Shown: positions 39,077 to 48,256 of the stretch, in pieces
Layout of the letters: each line of letters starts with the position of its first letter
Position numbering within the stretch: position 1 is the stretch's first letter
Assembly (NCBI GenBank): GCA_016709025.1
Contig: JADJEQ010000021.1
Location: forward strand, 47,986-111,985
Length of the DNA stretch: 64,000 nucleotides
Direction of reading: 5' to 3'
Source of the DNA: Bacteroidales bacterium
Lineage (GTDB): Bacteria; Bacteroidota; Bacteroidia; Bacteroidales; Lentimicrobiaceae
Notes under the pieces: generated by a model
What the model was told of the DNA's origin: nothing
What the model saw: the letters and a program-made list of their open reading frames with translations, nothing else
The model's database searches: none
Made by a program: the position numbers and the translations under genes

Positions 39077-39861
39077 TTTGAAAAGGATGAACGGATTTCC
39101 CAAAGATCGGGGAAAAGCGGTGTAAATAGTGATTTTTTCAGGTATTCGACACCTGCTGAGCCTCCTGTGCCGGTTTTAAAGCCAATGGTACGCTCCACCA
39201 TTTTCACATGACGGTAACGCCATTCCTGGATGCCCTCGTCAAGGTCAACCATCAGTTCACAGAACCGGGCAAGGGTTGCATTGTTTTTATAGATATTCAG
39301 TAAAATCTGCTGAACTTCAGGCGATGACTGAGTGCTGAGGTGCGAAGGTCTGACAAGAATTTCCTCAGGGATATTGTATCCGGTATATTTCAGGAAAACC
39401 ATGAATGTGTGCCAAAGGGAAGGTGCGTCGTAGCGTTCCTTCATTTTCAGGTAAATATCCGACCCTTCCGGGAAACGGCGCAGATGGATTTCCGATTTCA
39501 GGCCGAGTTTATATTCGAGTTCGCGCCACTGATACGACTGAAAACCACTGGCCGATTCCAGGTAATCGCGGAAAGAAAGAAACTCAAGCGGGGTCATGGT
39601 TTCAAGGATATCCACCTGGTGAACCAGTACTTTCATGATGGTCAGCACCCGTTTCGTGCTGTGAAAAGCATTCTGGATATCCTGCTGCTGCTCCATAATC
39701 CGGGAAATATGGTCAAGTTCGTGCAGTATCTGCTTAAACCATAGCTCATAGGCCTGGTGAATAACAATGAAGAGCATTTCGTCGTGCTCCCCGGGCGAAC
39801 GGAACTGCTGGAGTGAAAGCAATTCCTCAATCTTCAGGTATGAATGATAGGTCAGTGGCAT
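39073..39861 (-). CDS. kynA: tryptophan 2,3-dioxygenase, 262 aa
   Basis: Haem enzyme that opens the indole ring of L-tryptophan to give N-formylkynurenine. The family pattern is clear: LLSLQQ, HDEMLFIVIHQAYELWFKQILHELDH with the active-site His, TPLEFLSFRDYLESASGFQSYQWRELEYKLG with the substrate-contacting Arg/Tyr segment, and the C-terminal EWRYRHVKMVERTIGFKTGTGGSAGVEYLK holding the haem-ligand His and the GTGGS loop. Slightly shorter than proteobacterial forms (about 280-300 aa) but complete. Its stop overlaps the kynureninase start. The pathway's formamidase is absent from the window. Confidence 0.95.
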   Translation of the reverse strand: MPLTYHSYLKIEELLSLQQFRSPGEHDEMLFIVIHQAYELWFKQILHELDHISRIMEQQQDIQNAFHSTKRVLTIMKVLVHQVDILETMTPLEFLSFRDYLESASGFQSYQWRELEYKLGLKSEIHLRRFPEGSDIYLKMKERYDAPSLWHTFMVFLKYTGYNIPEEILVRPSHLSTQSSPEVQQILLNIYKNNATLARFCELMVDLDEGIQEWRYRHVKMVERTIGFKTGTGGSAGVEYLKKSLFTPLFPDLWEIRSSFSK

Positions 39862-40311
39862 ATATTTCCGGTTGTTTTCTGGTTTGATGCGGTGAAAATA
39901 GGGGATTTTTCTATTGAAATCATACGCATGATTAAAAACAGTGACGTAGCCATGAGCCCGTTTTTTTTAGTAATACCTGTCTGTTTCATTTTAGCCATTG
40001 AAAGTTGTATCCGGAAGGTCGTTCATCCGGTAAACGGAATCGGTCTTCCTCAACATCGTCCGGCGATCCCACGAGAATTAATAACAAATATTTAACAGTA
40101 TTTGAGAAATACTAATGCATTCATATTTGTTCTTAAAACAGTTTATAGATGGTAAAGTTGATTGTCTGACAGTCAATGGCCGGCAAGTGTGATTGCAGGG
40201 CTTTTTGTCAATGATATGCCTTCCCGGTTTAAACCAGTAAATGGATTCAGTATTTTCAGGCATTCCGACAACTCATAAAAATTAATGTAATAATAATAAA
40301 TTCATAAGTTT
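39862..40311. other. intergenic, no gene seen
   Basis: 450 bases between divergent genes. The two short frames here (39844-40095, 40078-40263) show no coding character or homology that I recognise. AT-rich just before the delta-60 gene (AATAATAATAAATTC), with no TAnnTTTG box found. Confidence 0.4.
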
Positions 40312-41844
40312 ATGAGGTTCAGGCAGGTATGTTCAATAGCAGTTGCTGTAATTGCTTTTATAACTGGTTATGATGTTTCAGCTCAGGAACCGGATCTTTC
40401 ATTTGGCACAAACGGGAAAGTCTATACATCATTCGGAAGTTTTTCTTCTTTTTGTCAGTCCATGATTCTTTTACCCGACGAAAAAATTGTTTCAGTCGGC
40501 TATAATACCAATACAACCCTCGCAATCCTGGTTTCCAGACACAATGCCGATGGAACCCCCGATAATTCATTCAATTCAACCGGTAGCAAGCGGGTTGATT
40601 TTGGTTCGGCCTATGAGTTTTGTTATTCTGTGCTGGCACAAGCCGATGATAAACTGGTATTGGCCGGATCTTCAAACGGGAATGCCGCATTGGCCCGGCT
40701 GCTGCCAAACGGTGATTTTGACGGATCATTCAGCGATGATGGTAAACTCACTCTTTCGTTCGGCGCAGGCAACGGCTCTGCCTTTCAAAAGATTTTACTG
40801 CAAAGCGATGGAAAAATAGTCGCAATAGGCGAAGCCTATAATTCAAGCAGCTTTGATTTTGCCATTGCCCGGTTTAATCCTGATGGAAGTGTGGATGCAA
40901 CCTTTGGATCTGAGGGCAAAACAACCATTAATTTCAATAATTACAATGACTTCGGAAGAAATGCGCTACTGCAGCCGGATGGAAAAATTGTAGTGGCAGG
41001 TGCCGCGAAAAACAACAATGGGAACAGTTCAGTTGCCTTACTCCGGCTGAATGCCGATGGTACCTTAGACAATACCTTTGGCATAGGAGGCAAAAAAACC
41101 TTTACCATCAGCGGGTTGGCTGATGATTACGCTGAAGCAGTTTCGATATTGGAAAACGGCAAACTCATTGTCGGCGGATACACTGCCGGTGATTTTCTGC
41201 TTATTCGGATCAATGCCAATGGCAACCTGGATAATACCTTTGGAAACAATGGAACTACCATCACCGATTTTGATGACTTTCAGGACAAGGCCTATGCACT
41301 GGCCGTTGACACAGACGGAAGTATCTACCTCAGCGGGCATGGATATGAGACAGGCAACGGTGGTTTGTTCCATTTCGCAGTCGCAAAATACACCAGCAAT
41401 GGTGTCCCTGACAACACCTTTGATTCAGATGGTAAAATGACCATTGTGATGGGAGCCGATGGAAGTACAATCTTTGACATGGCCATACAACCGGACGGAA
41501 AACTTCTTTTTGCCGGGCAATCAACAAACATTGCCGGTGGACTCACTGATTTTGCCTTGTTAAGGCTGGCAAGTTCCACAACTGGTTTAGCTGACAATCA
41601 ATTGGTGAAAGATGAATTTTTATTATACCCGAATCCGGCAACCGATTTTATCGGGATATTTCAGTCAGAGTCACCGGTTGAAGGATTGATTAAAATTTAC
41701 GACGCACAGGGAAATCTGGTGCTGCAGTCAGCTGCCTCCGGGTTCTCAGGTAAAACCGATATTTCAGCCCTGTCTGCCGGCCTTTTTCATCTCACCATTA
41801 GCAATCACGGGGTGACCCGGTCATTTAAATTTATAAAGAAATAA
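40312..41844 (+). CDS. delta-60 repeat protein with T9SS sorting domain, 510 aa
   Basis: Signal peptide to about residue 24 (GYDVSAQ). Then about seven delta-60 repeats, each near 55 residues. They show the recurring phrases LQPDGKIVVAG, ALLRLNADGTLDNTFG and DGKLLFAGQS, built as a beta-propeller-like array. From about residue 430 a type A T9SS C-terminal sorting domain follows: FLLYPNPATDFIGIF, LIKIYDAQGNLV and AGLFHLTISNHGVTRSFKFIKK. The protein is thus secreted across the outer membrane and probably anchored to surface lipopolysaccharide or released. Ligand unknown. Stands alone. Confidence 0.9.
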   Translation: MRFRQVCSIAVAVIAFITGYDVSAQEPDLSFGTNGKVYTSFGSFSSFCQSMILLPDEKIVSVGYNTNTTLAILVSRHNADGTPDNSFNSTGSKRVDFGSAYEFCYSVLAQADDKLVLAGSSNGNAALARLLPNGDFDGSFSDDGKLTLSFGAGNGSAFQKILLQSDGKIVAIGEAYNSSSFDFAIARFNPDGSVDATFGSEGKTTINFNNYNDFGRNALLQPDGKIVVAGAAKNNNGNSSVALLRLNADGTLDNTFGIGGKKTFTISGLADDYAEAVSILENGKLIVGGYTAGDFLLIRINANGNLDNTFGNNGTTITDFDDFQDKAYALAVDTDGSIYLSGHGYETGNGGLFHFAVAKYTSNGVPDNTFDSDGKMTIVMGADGSTIFDMAIQPDGKLLFAGQSTNIAGGLTDFALLRLASSTTGLADNQLVKDEFLLYPNPATDFIGIFQSESPVEGLIKIYDAQGNLVLQSAASGFSGKTDISALSAGLFHLTISNHGVTRSFKFIKK

Positions 41845-42439
41845 GGAAGCCAGCTAAGTGATGCAGGTTTTTAAAGCATTATACCCGGTAACCTTGGGTT
41901 TATTGCCATTAATCCTGATCTACCATCCCAAGCGCTATTGTTACAAACATATTAAAACACGGACTTCCCGGCCGTGAAATTTGCCCTCATTTCAAAAGCC
42001 AACTGCCTTTTCGACACTTTAGCCAGGCGTTTATGGGTAAAGTTAAGCAATCGCTTACAAGGAAAATACTCTTGATGGCCGGAATTCTGCTGAAATTCAG
42101 TATATTAGAACTGATCTCTCTGGTTATGTATATATTTTTCATAAAAATTAAGGAAAATTTCCGGAAATAAAAAATATGGATTAAATTTGTTTTATGGTTG
42201 AAAATAGTCATAGAGATGAATCTATTTTACAAATATGGCAGTAGCGCTGATTCATTAAACAATCTTTGACTTATTTGAATAAAATTGACCGGTCAATTAT
42301 TCAAAATCGTTAATTTTCGCATAATGCCTGGCAGCAGTTCCTCCACCTGCTCACAGAGAGAAACAGAATGGATGATATAGTCCATTGGTAATTTAAGCGG
42401 ACTCTTAATTTATTACCTTTATTATCAACCATATACAAG
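41845..42439. other. intergenic, no gene seen
   Basis: 595 AT-rich bases. The minus-strand frame at 41987-42211 does not look coding. TACCTTTA (42413-42420), one base off TAnnTTTG, lies about 20 bases before the next ATG and may be its -7 box. Confidence 0.4.
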
Positions 42440-43363
42440 ATGAAAATAACCCTTCTTTCAATCGTGGCCTTATTGTTCAGCAGCATGAGCTTTTCGCAGA
42501 TAAATTATCCGATTCCGATGGATAATACTTCGGAGTGGAGAATCTACGAGAGTACCTGGGATGGATCGGGTGGCGGCGTTTACTATCATGATTTCAGGGT
42601 ATTTGTGGCCGGCGATACTATCGTAGGTGAACATATTTACAGCCGGCTGTTAAGTTCCGGAATTCATGGATTTACCTTCGAGGGTCATTCATGGGCAGTC
42701 CCGTTTCAGGATGAGTTTTATGCATTTATCCGAACCGATTCGGTCCGCACCTATGCCTATATGAACGGCCAGGATGAACTGCTGTTTGATTTCAGTCTTC
42801 AGACCGGCGATACATTGCCGGTAACCATCAATAACTGGAGTTCAACTGTTATCATAACCTCGATCGATACTGTGCTCATTGCAGGTAAATACCTGAGACG
42901 GTTTAATATAGTTGATCCGGTAAACATGGACCTGTATATGGCCTGGTATATCGAAGGCATCGGACATAAGAACGGCCTGATTGAACCGATGAATATGATG
43001 CTTGATTACGGATCAGTATTTGAATGCTATGCCGAGAACCATTTGCCGGCTTTCCCTGAAGAGACTACCTGTATACTTTCGGTGGATGTTGCCGAACAGC
43101 CTTTGTCAGACGGAAAAATTCTTATTTACCCGAATCCTTCAAACGGTTTTGCTACCGTTTCCCTTAACGCTGACCATGAAAAAGAACTAAATCTGAAGAT
43201 ATTCGGTGTTTCCGGTAACCTGATTCTTGCAGAAACATGGCAGTTAAAACCCGGCATGAATCAGCAGACCTTCAATTTAACCGGAACCGCCCCCGGGATT
43301 TACTTTCTGAATATCGGGGATGGCAATTCGGTTATCCGGAGAAAAATTGTACTGACAGAATAG
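42440..43363 (+). CDS. T9SS-secreted protein, EGIG-motif family (paralogue 1), 307 aa
   Basis: Signal peptide (MKITLLSIVALLFSSMSFSQ), then about 200 residues of beta-rich domain of unknown function with DNTSEWRIYESTWD, LQTGDTLPV and the motif AWYIEGIGHKNG. From about residue 220 a T9SS sorting domain follows: KILIYPNPSNGFATVSL, LKIFGVSGNLI, GIYFLNIGDGNSVIRRKIVL. Two later genes (52762, 53752) share the order SP - W...GDT - W-(x)-EGIG - sorting domain, so the three are paralogues. Probably surface-displayed; function unknown. It marks the left border of the AT-rich cassette-like region. Confidence 0.85.
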   Translation: MKITLLSIVALLFSSMSFSQINYPIPMDNTSEWRIYESTWDGSGGGVYYHDFRVFVAGDTIVGEHIYSRLLSSGIHGFTFEGHSWAVPFQDEFYAFIRTDSVRTYAYMNGQDELLFDFSLQTGDTLPVTINNWSSTVIITSIDTVLIAGKYLRRFNIVDPVNMDLYMAWYIEGIGHKNGLIEPMNMMLDYGSVFECYAENHLPAFPEETTCILSVDVAEQPLSDGKILIYPNPSNGFATVSLNADHEKELNLKIFGVSGNLILAETWQLKPGMNQQTFNLTGTAPGIYFLNIGDGNSVIRRKIVLTE

Positions 43364-43479
43364 GTTTTGGTGTTAATAAATTTAAAATTTCACTGAAATG
43401 GCACATGAACGTAAATGAAAGTCTGTCTGTTTACGAGGTAGACTGTCTCAGCTCATCGCTTTTTGCTTAAGACTTGACA

Positions 43480-43830
43480 CTAAAATACATACTTCACAAT
43501 CAAAATTATCAGAACGATAATTATCAGAGAGACCATCAGCGGAATAATGATGGATAAATATTTTTCCCCCTTTCTGTAAAACATAAAACTCAACAAAAGA
43601 GGACCAAATAGAAATAAAGGTTAGCTGTTTACCACGATGAAAGCAATATAAGCCTGAAGCTTACTCTCAGGCGCATCGAAAAAGAAGACAGATGAAAAAA
43701 ATACCAGTGGCCACGCGAGAACCGGTGCCAGGTTGATAAAATTCAGTAATTTAAGCCATAAGGGTAATTGGGGAGGAAGGATTACATAGGTTTCAGCATC
43801 TGTTGTTCTGGCCAGATCAATGTTGTCCAT
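43480..43830 (-). pseudogene. small membrane protein interrupted by an in-frame stop
   Basis: The minus-strand frame from 43830 reads MDNIDLARTTDAETYVILPP, a hydrophobic helix (INLAPVLAWPLVFFSSVFFF) and AFIVVNS, then a TAA at 43621-43623. The same frame continues without a shift as PLFLFGPLLLSFMFYRKGEKYLS and a strong final helix, IIIPLMVSLIIIVLIILIVKYVF, to a TAG at 43480. The total is 117 codons with one internal stop. Replacing TAA by a Tyr codon restores a 116-aa protein with three membrane helices. Either a true nonsense mutation or a base error. Function not recognised. Confidence 0.65.
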
Positions 43831-43914
43831 AGGGCTATTTATAAATTAATCATCAATGTCGTTTGGCTAAGGTTCGTATCTAAAATAAAATGAATAAGTA
43901 TCTTTTCCCGCACA

Positions 43915-44108
43915 TACGGGAAAGGATAGACACTGCGATGCGCTTCGACTCCGCTCAGCGTGACATTCATTTAAATATCAAGGAATCATTCCTGAAACTT
44001 CCCCTAACCAAACTAACAACGTAATAAACCGATAATCAGCTACTTTCTCAAAAACGTCAATTTTGGCGGAGTCGAAGACAAATTCCCTTAACTAAATTAC
44101 ATTGATTT
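43915..44108 (-). repeat. dispersed repeat element, copy 2 (inverted relative to copy 1)
   Basis: On the minus strand it begins CAATGTAATTTAGTTAAGGG (44108 downward). It contains CTTCGACTCCGCC (minus strand, about 44078-44066), and the other half CTTCGACTCCGCTCAGCGTG reads on the plus strand at 43943-43962, next to GGATAGACACTGCG. The end sequences and the CTTCGACT halves match copy 1 at 20.45-20.67 kb; the middle differs. Flanking bases to 44288 show nothing else. Confidence 0.6.
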
Positions 44109-44288
44109 ATTCATTTATGATATAATTGCTTGTTTCAGATTCCATCTTCAATTCACCTTTCTTTAAATATCGATTCAGTTTTGCGCTCCTTTTCCTAAGA
44201 TTGGGATTTGATTTAAATCCCCCGCTTATGCTCGCGGCAATACTTTCCTTTTTATTGGCGGCCCGGCACTTTGGCAGATCAATTGCGA

Positions 44289-45147
44289 TTAGCCCATGAG
44301 CCGGCAGTTATTATTTTTGGTTAACCACCATTTATCTTTGATTTCGAACTTGTCATTTCCTAAAGCTATGTATTCGGAACCATCTCCAAATGTTTGCCAC
44401 CCATTTTTCACATATTGATCACAAACATGCATCTCACCATCTCCGCAGTCAAAATCAAACGTAAAAGGTAAACGATAATCGCCCCATATACACTTTTTTA
44501 CTTTATTGGATTTATAACCGGTCCAGGTGCCAATAAAACTTCTGTTCCAATACCCGTCAGCGATGCCTGAAGATTCATCAACTTTCACTGTTTTTGAGGT
44601 ATTCTCCAGATAGATGCAACATTCGGTCACGCCTTTAAATACACCGCTGTGGTTTTGGGAACTATCTTCATAAAACGTGTAATTCGCGAATAGTCCACCA
44701 CAATTTTTGTATTCAGAATAATCACATGAATCAGACAGGAAAACTGAAAGTAATTTAATTTCGCCCTTGAAACCACAAATATTGTTGTTCACTTTTGATT
44801 TACCGGTTACCAGGTATATATAAGGGTTCACAGTACTTTTAATTACAGTGTCGATATGAAATTGAATCCTCTGGTAATCAGGACCGATCACTCCGTTTTG
44901 CTCCCAATTGCCACCGGGCCATACCGGGCTAAAATCATATTTTACGGTTTGTGCAAGTTTATCAGGTTCATTGTTATATGATTTTATTCGACTCTGCAAA
45001 TATTCCTTACTGAAATCAATCTGCGCCGGATTGTATTTTTCATGAAGATGTCCGTTGTAATAAGGGTCAATATCGTAGCTGTTCTGTCCATAGGACAAAA
45101 CCGGATAAAAGCAATAAAATCACTGACAGAATTCCGTAAACTTTCAT
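44289..45147 (-). CDS. hypothetical exported protein, frameshifted in the signal peptide
   Basis: Not recognised. The long frame (269 aa) has only a TTG at 45098 as possible start. An ATG at 45147 in another frame opens a good signal peptide, MKVYGILSVILLLLSG. Removing one base from the four-T run (plus-strand A run 45097-45100) joins them as LLLLSGLSYGQNSYDID, a normal cleavage region, giving 285 aa. The mature part has paired cysteines (CDYSEYKNC, TECCIYLE, NNICGFKG, DFDCGDGEMHVCDQY), suggesting disulfides and an extracytoplasmic site. AT-rich. Followed on its upstream side by an attC-like element. Confidence 0.7.
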
Positions 45148-45167
45148 TGTGGTCGGTTTTTAATAAT

Positions 45168-45283
45168 GCGGGCAACGTTCCGGGGCTTTGTGCGGGCGGG
45201 AGATCCGGGTACAATTTATCAAATATAGTACAAACCTGACAATAGATAAATCCCTCCCGCCCGCATTTAACCCGTGTTGTGTG
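45168..45283 (-). repeat. attC-like element I
   Basis: Lies between two minus-strand genes and begins 6 bases after the stop of the upstream one. Read on the minus strand: CACACAAC (45283-45276), arm TGCGGGCGGGAG (45265-45254), about 50 bases of AT-rich loop, arm CTCCCGCCCGCA (45202-45191), then AACGTTGCC (45179-45171). The 12-bp arms pair perfectly and the AAC / GTT ends are symmetrically placed, as in integron attC sites (known consensus ends RYYYAAC and GTTRRRY), though the flanking bases match only partly. Confidence 0.5.
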
Positions 45284-45288
45284 CTGCT

Positions 45289-45915
45289 TTAATTTCTTCT
45301 CATTGGTAATTCCGGCAATTCAAATATCTTTTTATCTAATTTATTAAATCTCAAAGAATCTGCAGTGATAATTGTTTTATAAGGGCCATATTCCGTCTCT
45401 TGTTTTAGATAAACAGAATGAAAACCTTTCATTATTTTATTGTAAGCGCCTAATTTATGCTTTTTATAGTAAGTTGGATCTAAATAAATTTCATTTGCAA
45501 AGTAGTATGTTACAGTCACATTTGGTTTGATTATTTTTGTATTTACAATTTTGCAGTCATATCCTGCTATATTAATAATGGAATCAGTATCTTCAATTTC
45601 AATCTTATCTGAATAGTGTCCACAGTTGATGACATACAGTGTGTCTGTGTTCCTCAGTTTATAATAGTAGAAATTTGTCCTGGAGTCGTATTGAACATAT
45701 TCTATTCCTTTTGAATTCAAATATTCTTGTCTATAGTTTCCATCACGAATGTAGCATACATATCGATCACCAAATTGTTCTTTGAGTTGATCTTCACTAA
45801 AGCCAGAATTTGAGATTTCATACTTAGATGAAAACCAAATTATGCCCTCAAAGCTGGTTTTCTGAGAATACAGCGTTGCCGGAAATAATAGAATTATTAA
45901 TGTGATTGTTTTCAT
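45289..45915 (-). CDS. hypothetical exported protein, 208 aa
   Basis: Starts at 45915 with a signal peptide (MKTITLIILLFPATLYSQ); a longer frame from 45936 is less likely because it delays that signal. The mature protein, with QKTSFEGIIWFSSKYEIS, DGNYRQEYLNSKGIEYVQYDSRTNFYYYKL and IAGYDCKIVNTKI...VTVTYYFANEIYLDP, resembles in layout the DUF4412 or GLPGLI-type small exported proteins of Bacteroidota (beta-rich, a 'GYDCK' hairpin, a closing LPxxP). The family assignment is not secure. AT-rich, intact, and placed between two attC-like elements on the minus strand. Confidence 0.75.
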   Translation of the reverse strand: MKTITLIILLFPATLYSQKTSFEGIIWFSSKYEISNSGFSEDQLKEQFGDRYVCYIRDGNYRQEYLNSKGIEYVQYDSRTNFYYYKLRNTDTLYVINCGHYSDKIEIEDTDSIINIAGYDCKIVNTKIIKPNVTVTYYFANEIYLDPTYYKKHKLGAYNKIMKGFHSVYLKQETEYGPYKTIITADSLRFNKLDKKIFELPELPMRRN

Positions 45916-45930
45916 GAGGTTTCTTTGAAG

Positions 45931-46032
45931 TATCACATAGGGATTGCGGGTGATTGATCAAGGTACACGAAATGCGGGGACCAAAACCTTCGCAAACCAC
46001 TGAAACCCTTATTGGCTATATTGTGTGTTGGC
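45931..46032 (-). repeat. attC-like element II
   Basis: On the minus strand: GCCAACACACAATATAGCC (46032-46014), CAATAAGGGTTTCAGTGGT, then GCGAAGG and about 40 bases on CCGCAATCCCTATG (45950-45937). The left arm TATAGCCAATAAGGG can pair loosely with CCCTATGTGATA. Its left 38 bases are nearly identical to element III (48084-48121), although it lies in the opposite orientation and follows an unrelated gene. It starts about 50 bases after the stop of the gene at 46084. Confidence 0.5.
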
Positions 46033-46083
46033 ATTAGTTTTTATTATTCGTTTTGATTTTCAATCTCCCAGTGTAAATTAATT

Positions 46084-46540
46084 TTAAATATTTCCAAATG
46101 TTGTCGTTTTTAATTCTCGCAATCCCACAGCTGAAAACAATTCGTCAAAGTTTTTATAAAACAATCCATTAATTTTAATTCTTGTCGTCGATGTGTCATC
46201 TACCAAATATCAGTTGAATAACCACCTGCAGAGCCAGTTTCTCTTGACCGAATTTTTCCAATATATTTTGTCAAGTCAACATTACGGCCCCAAGGAATAA
46301 TTGGCGAATACCAAGTATAGTTTTCTCTTTGTTTCAATCGGATGTATTTAAAATCCTTGAAAATCATCAAAATGGTAAAATCAGAAATGCAATAAATAAA
46401 CCCATGAATAATGTTCTGGAAATTCCATTTATTTCCATATCTATCAATCAGTTTTCTGAGCATTACAAATAGGACATATGTCATGAACATCATGAAAATG
46501 TACAAAAAATAAATCTGTTTTTAAATCTACTCGTTACCAT
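46084..46540 (-). CDS. hypothetical membrane protein with two homopolymer frameshifts
   Basis: The visible frame (46200-46505, 101 aa, only a TTG start) is part of a longer gene. Adding one T to the six-T run (plus-strand A run 46504-46509) connects an ATG at 46540, MVTSRFKNRFIFLYIFMMF. Adding one G at plus-strand CC 46203-46204 connects the tail GGYSTDIWVDDTSTTRIKING to a TAA at 46084. The repaired gene is exactly 153 codons. It has two membrane helices near the N-terminus (IFMMFMTYVLFVMLRKLI; IIHGFIYCISDFTILMIF) and a C-terminal soluble part resembling a small PH-like domain (ending GLFYKNFDELFSAVG). Function unknown. Confidence 0.6.
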
Positions 46541-47289
46541 TTTTGTAGTGATGTGTCTTTTAAAATTAATGCCAACTTGTTGATAAGATCAATTGTGCCT
46601 GGCTTGCATCGTTTGTTTATGGTTAAGGCCGCATATCCGGTGTAATTAATTTCAGATGACATTTGTTATGTCTGCCTGGCTATTTACCGGATTCAATAAC
46701 CCGCAAATCTGACGGCTTTGATAAGAAAGGCAGTTGATTAAAATCACCCCGGAAAAAAACTCTGTCGTGTATCCATTTCAGCTGTGTTAGGTTCAATAAT
46801 ATTCCCTGCTCACAAATATATTGGTTTAAAGCTGATTTTACCCAAAACCGTCCGTCTTTAAATCTGGGTAACGGAAAGAAACAGCCGGGAATTTCTTTAC
46901 CTCGAAAGCGCCCGGTAGGGGAACGTAAATTATCAACAATATCCGACCTGACGCATTTTGTTGTGGCGGGTATGTTGGTTGAAAAAAGGGGATATTGAGT
47001 CCACTCCGAAAAGCTGGAAATTCAATGATTTTCATATGTTTGACCCCAAACCCCAAAGGGGAACATCTGAAAATCATTGAATTTGAAAGGTCCACATTTG
47101 GTGATTAGAATGTTAAAGGTCAGTGCGGAGCAGACTAAATATTTTTATTGTATTTGTTCTGTTCACGAAAAATATACAGTATATTTGGTTGAGATAAGTA
47201 TAATAAACGTGAACAAGGCTTTTAAATGACAGGCGGATTGAACATAAAAGGCGGGTTTATCAAAAATTTATGTGGCATAAAAAAGAACG
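46541..47289. other. intergenic, contains a long hairpin
   Basis: 750 bases with no gene I can support. The minus-strand frame 46838-47095 runs through the hairpin described separately and lacks coding character. Confidence 0.45.
47018..47084. repeat. long perfect inverted repeat (17-bp arms)
   Basis: AAATTCAATGATTTTCA (47018-47034) is the exact reverse complement of the sequence at 47068-47084. Inside, ATGTT pairs with AACAT and CCCC with GGGG, so most of the 67 bases can fold into one stem with an AAACCCCAAA-like tip. It may be a MITE-like remnant, a terminator or another cassette-end structure. Confidence 0.75.
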
Positions 47290-48066
47290 ATGCGTAAAAC
47301 TATAACTTATATACTGATTGGATTTTTATTTATCTCATGTGGATACTTCGGAGATAAAGTTGACTTGTTTAAAAAGATTGACTTTACAGAAGACGCAGAT
47401 TGGTTATTCGTTAAAACCAATACAGATTATGATACCTGCGGTGTAATATATGACAAAGACGTTTTAATAAAACTACATGATGATTTAGAAATAAAATCTA
47501 CAAAAGAATGTGGTGGAACAACCCCAGATAATTGTTTCGGATTATATAAAAACGGAAAGAGAGTTCGTTCCGCTTGTTATTGCAGTTGGATAGCTTTGTC
47601 ATATAAACTTGGGCGATTAGAAAAAGAATTTATCCCTGCTGAACGGAAACATGTAATCGCAAATTCTATGAAGAGACATGATTTCATACTTGACAGCTTA
47701 AATCAAATAGATAACATTTATCTTTTATACCCTAAGGACACAACAATTGAATTTCCTGACCAATTGAAGTTTGACATAAAACTGGTTGATAAAGACCAGG
47801 ATATATTCAAACAAGAAAAACCAATAGAGGAGGAGTTTAAACGGGTTTTCAAAGAAGGCAGATACCAGGTTAAGGCAGATTATTATTTATTTGAAGTTGG
47901 AACACCGGGAAAATTAGGATATCATATAATTGTAGATTGTGACAGTTCCTTTCTTGATTATTATGATAAATCACTATTAATTGAGAGCGAATTGTTTCAG
48001 GAAATGACAGATTATAAATACTTACCAAAAGAATTTAAGATAAGTTATTACCAATGGAATGAATAA
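47290..48066 (+). CDS. hypothetical lipoprotein, 258 aa
   Basis: A lipoprotein signal with the lipobox FISC (Cys17) in MRKTITYILIGFLFISCGYFGD. The mature part is soluble and acidic/lysine-rich. It has a Cys-rich stretch, YDTCGVIYD...TKECGGTTPDNCFG...RSACYCSW, and a C-terminal domain containing LGYHIIVDCDSSFLDYYDKSLLIESELFQEM. Not recognised. More AT-rich than the core genes. An attC-like element starts 7 bases after its stop. Confidence 0.75.
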   Translation: MRKTITYILIGFLFISCGYFGDKVDLFKKIDFTEDADWLFVKTNTDYDTCGVIYDKDVLIKLHDDLEIKSTKECGGTTPDNCFGLYKNGKRVRSACYCSWIALSYKLGRLEKEFIPAERKHVIANSMKRHDFILDSLNQIDNIYLLYPKDTTIEFPDQLKFDIKLVDKDQDIFKQEKPIEEEFKRVFKEGRYQVKADYYLFEVGTPGKLGYHIIVDCDSSFLDYYDKSLLIESELFQEMTDYKYLPKEFKISYYQWNE

Positions 48067-48073
48067 ATTACGC

Positions 48074-48200
48074 CACACAACATACAATATAGTCAATAAG
48101 GGTTTCAGTGGTATGCGAAGGTTTGTAACCCGCTTTAACTTTTTGTGTACTCTGAAAGGAAATCTCCCGCAATCCCTTACTGGCCATATTGTTAAACGTT
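48074..48200 (+). repeat. attC-like element III
   Basis: CACACAAC (48074-48081) opens the element just after a gene stop. Arm ACAATATAGTCAATAAGGG (48084-48102) pairs with CCCTTACTGGCCATATTGT (48174-48192) at about 15 of 19 positions. The right end, GTTAAACGTT (48191-48200), contains GTTAAAC, an exact match to the integron core GTTRRRY. The ~70-base loop includes TTTCAGTGGTATGCGAAGG, shared with element II. The next gene begins about 55 bases later. Confidence 0.55.
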
Positions 48201-48256
48201 CATTTTCGCGCCACGGAGCAACCATTTTGCACTTGTTTGCATCTTGAATAAAAAAT

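Noticed and set aside
46838..47095. 85-aa minus-strand frame
   Set aside because: Runs through the long inverted repeat and lacks coding character.
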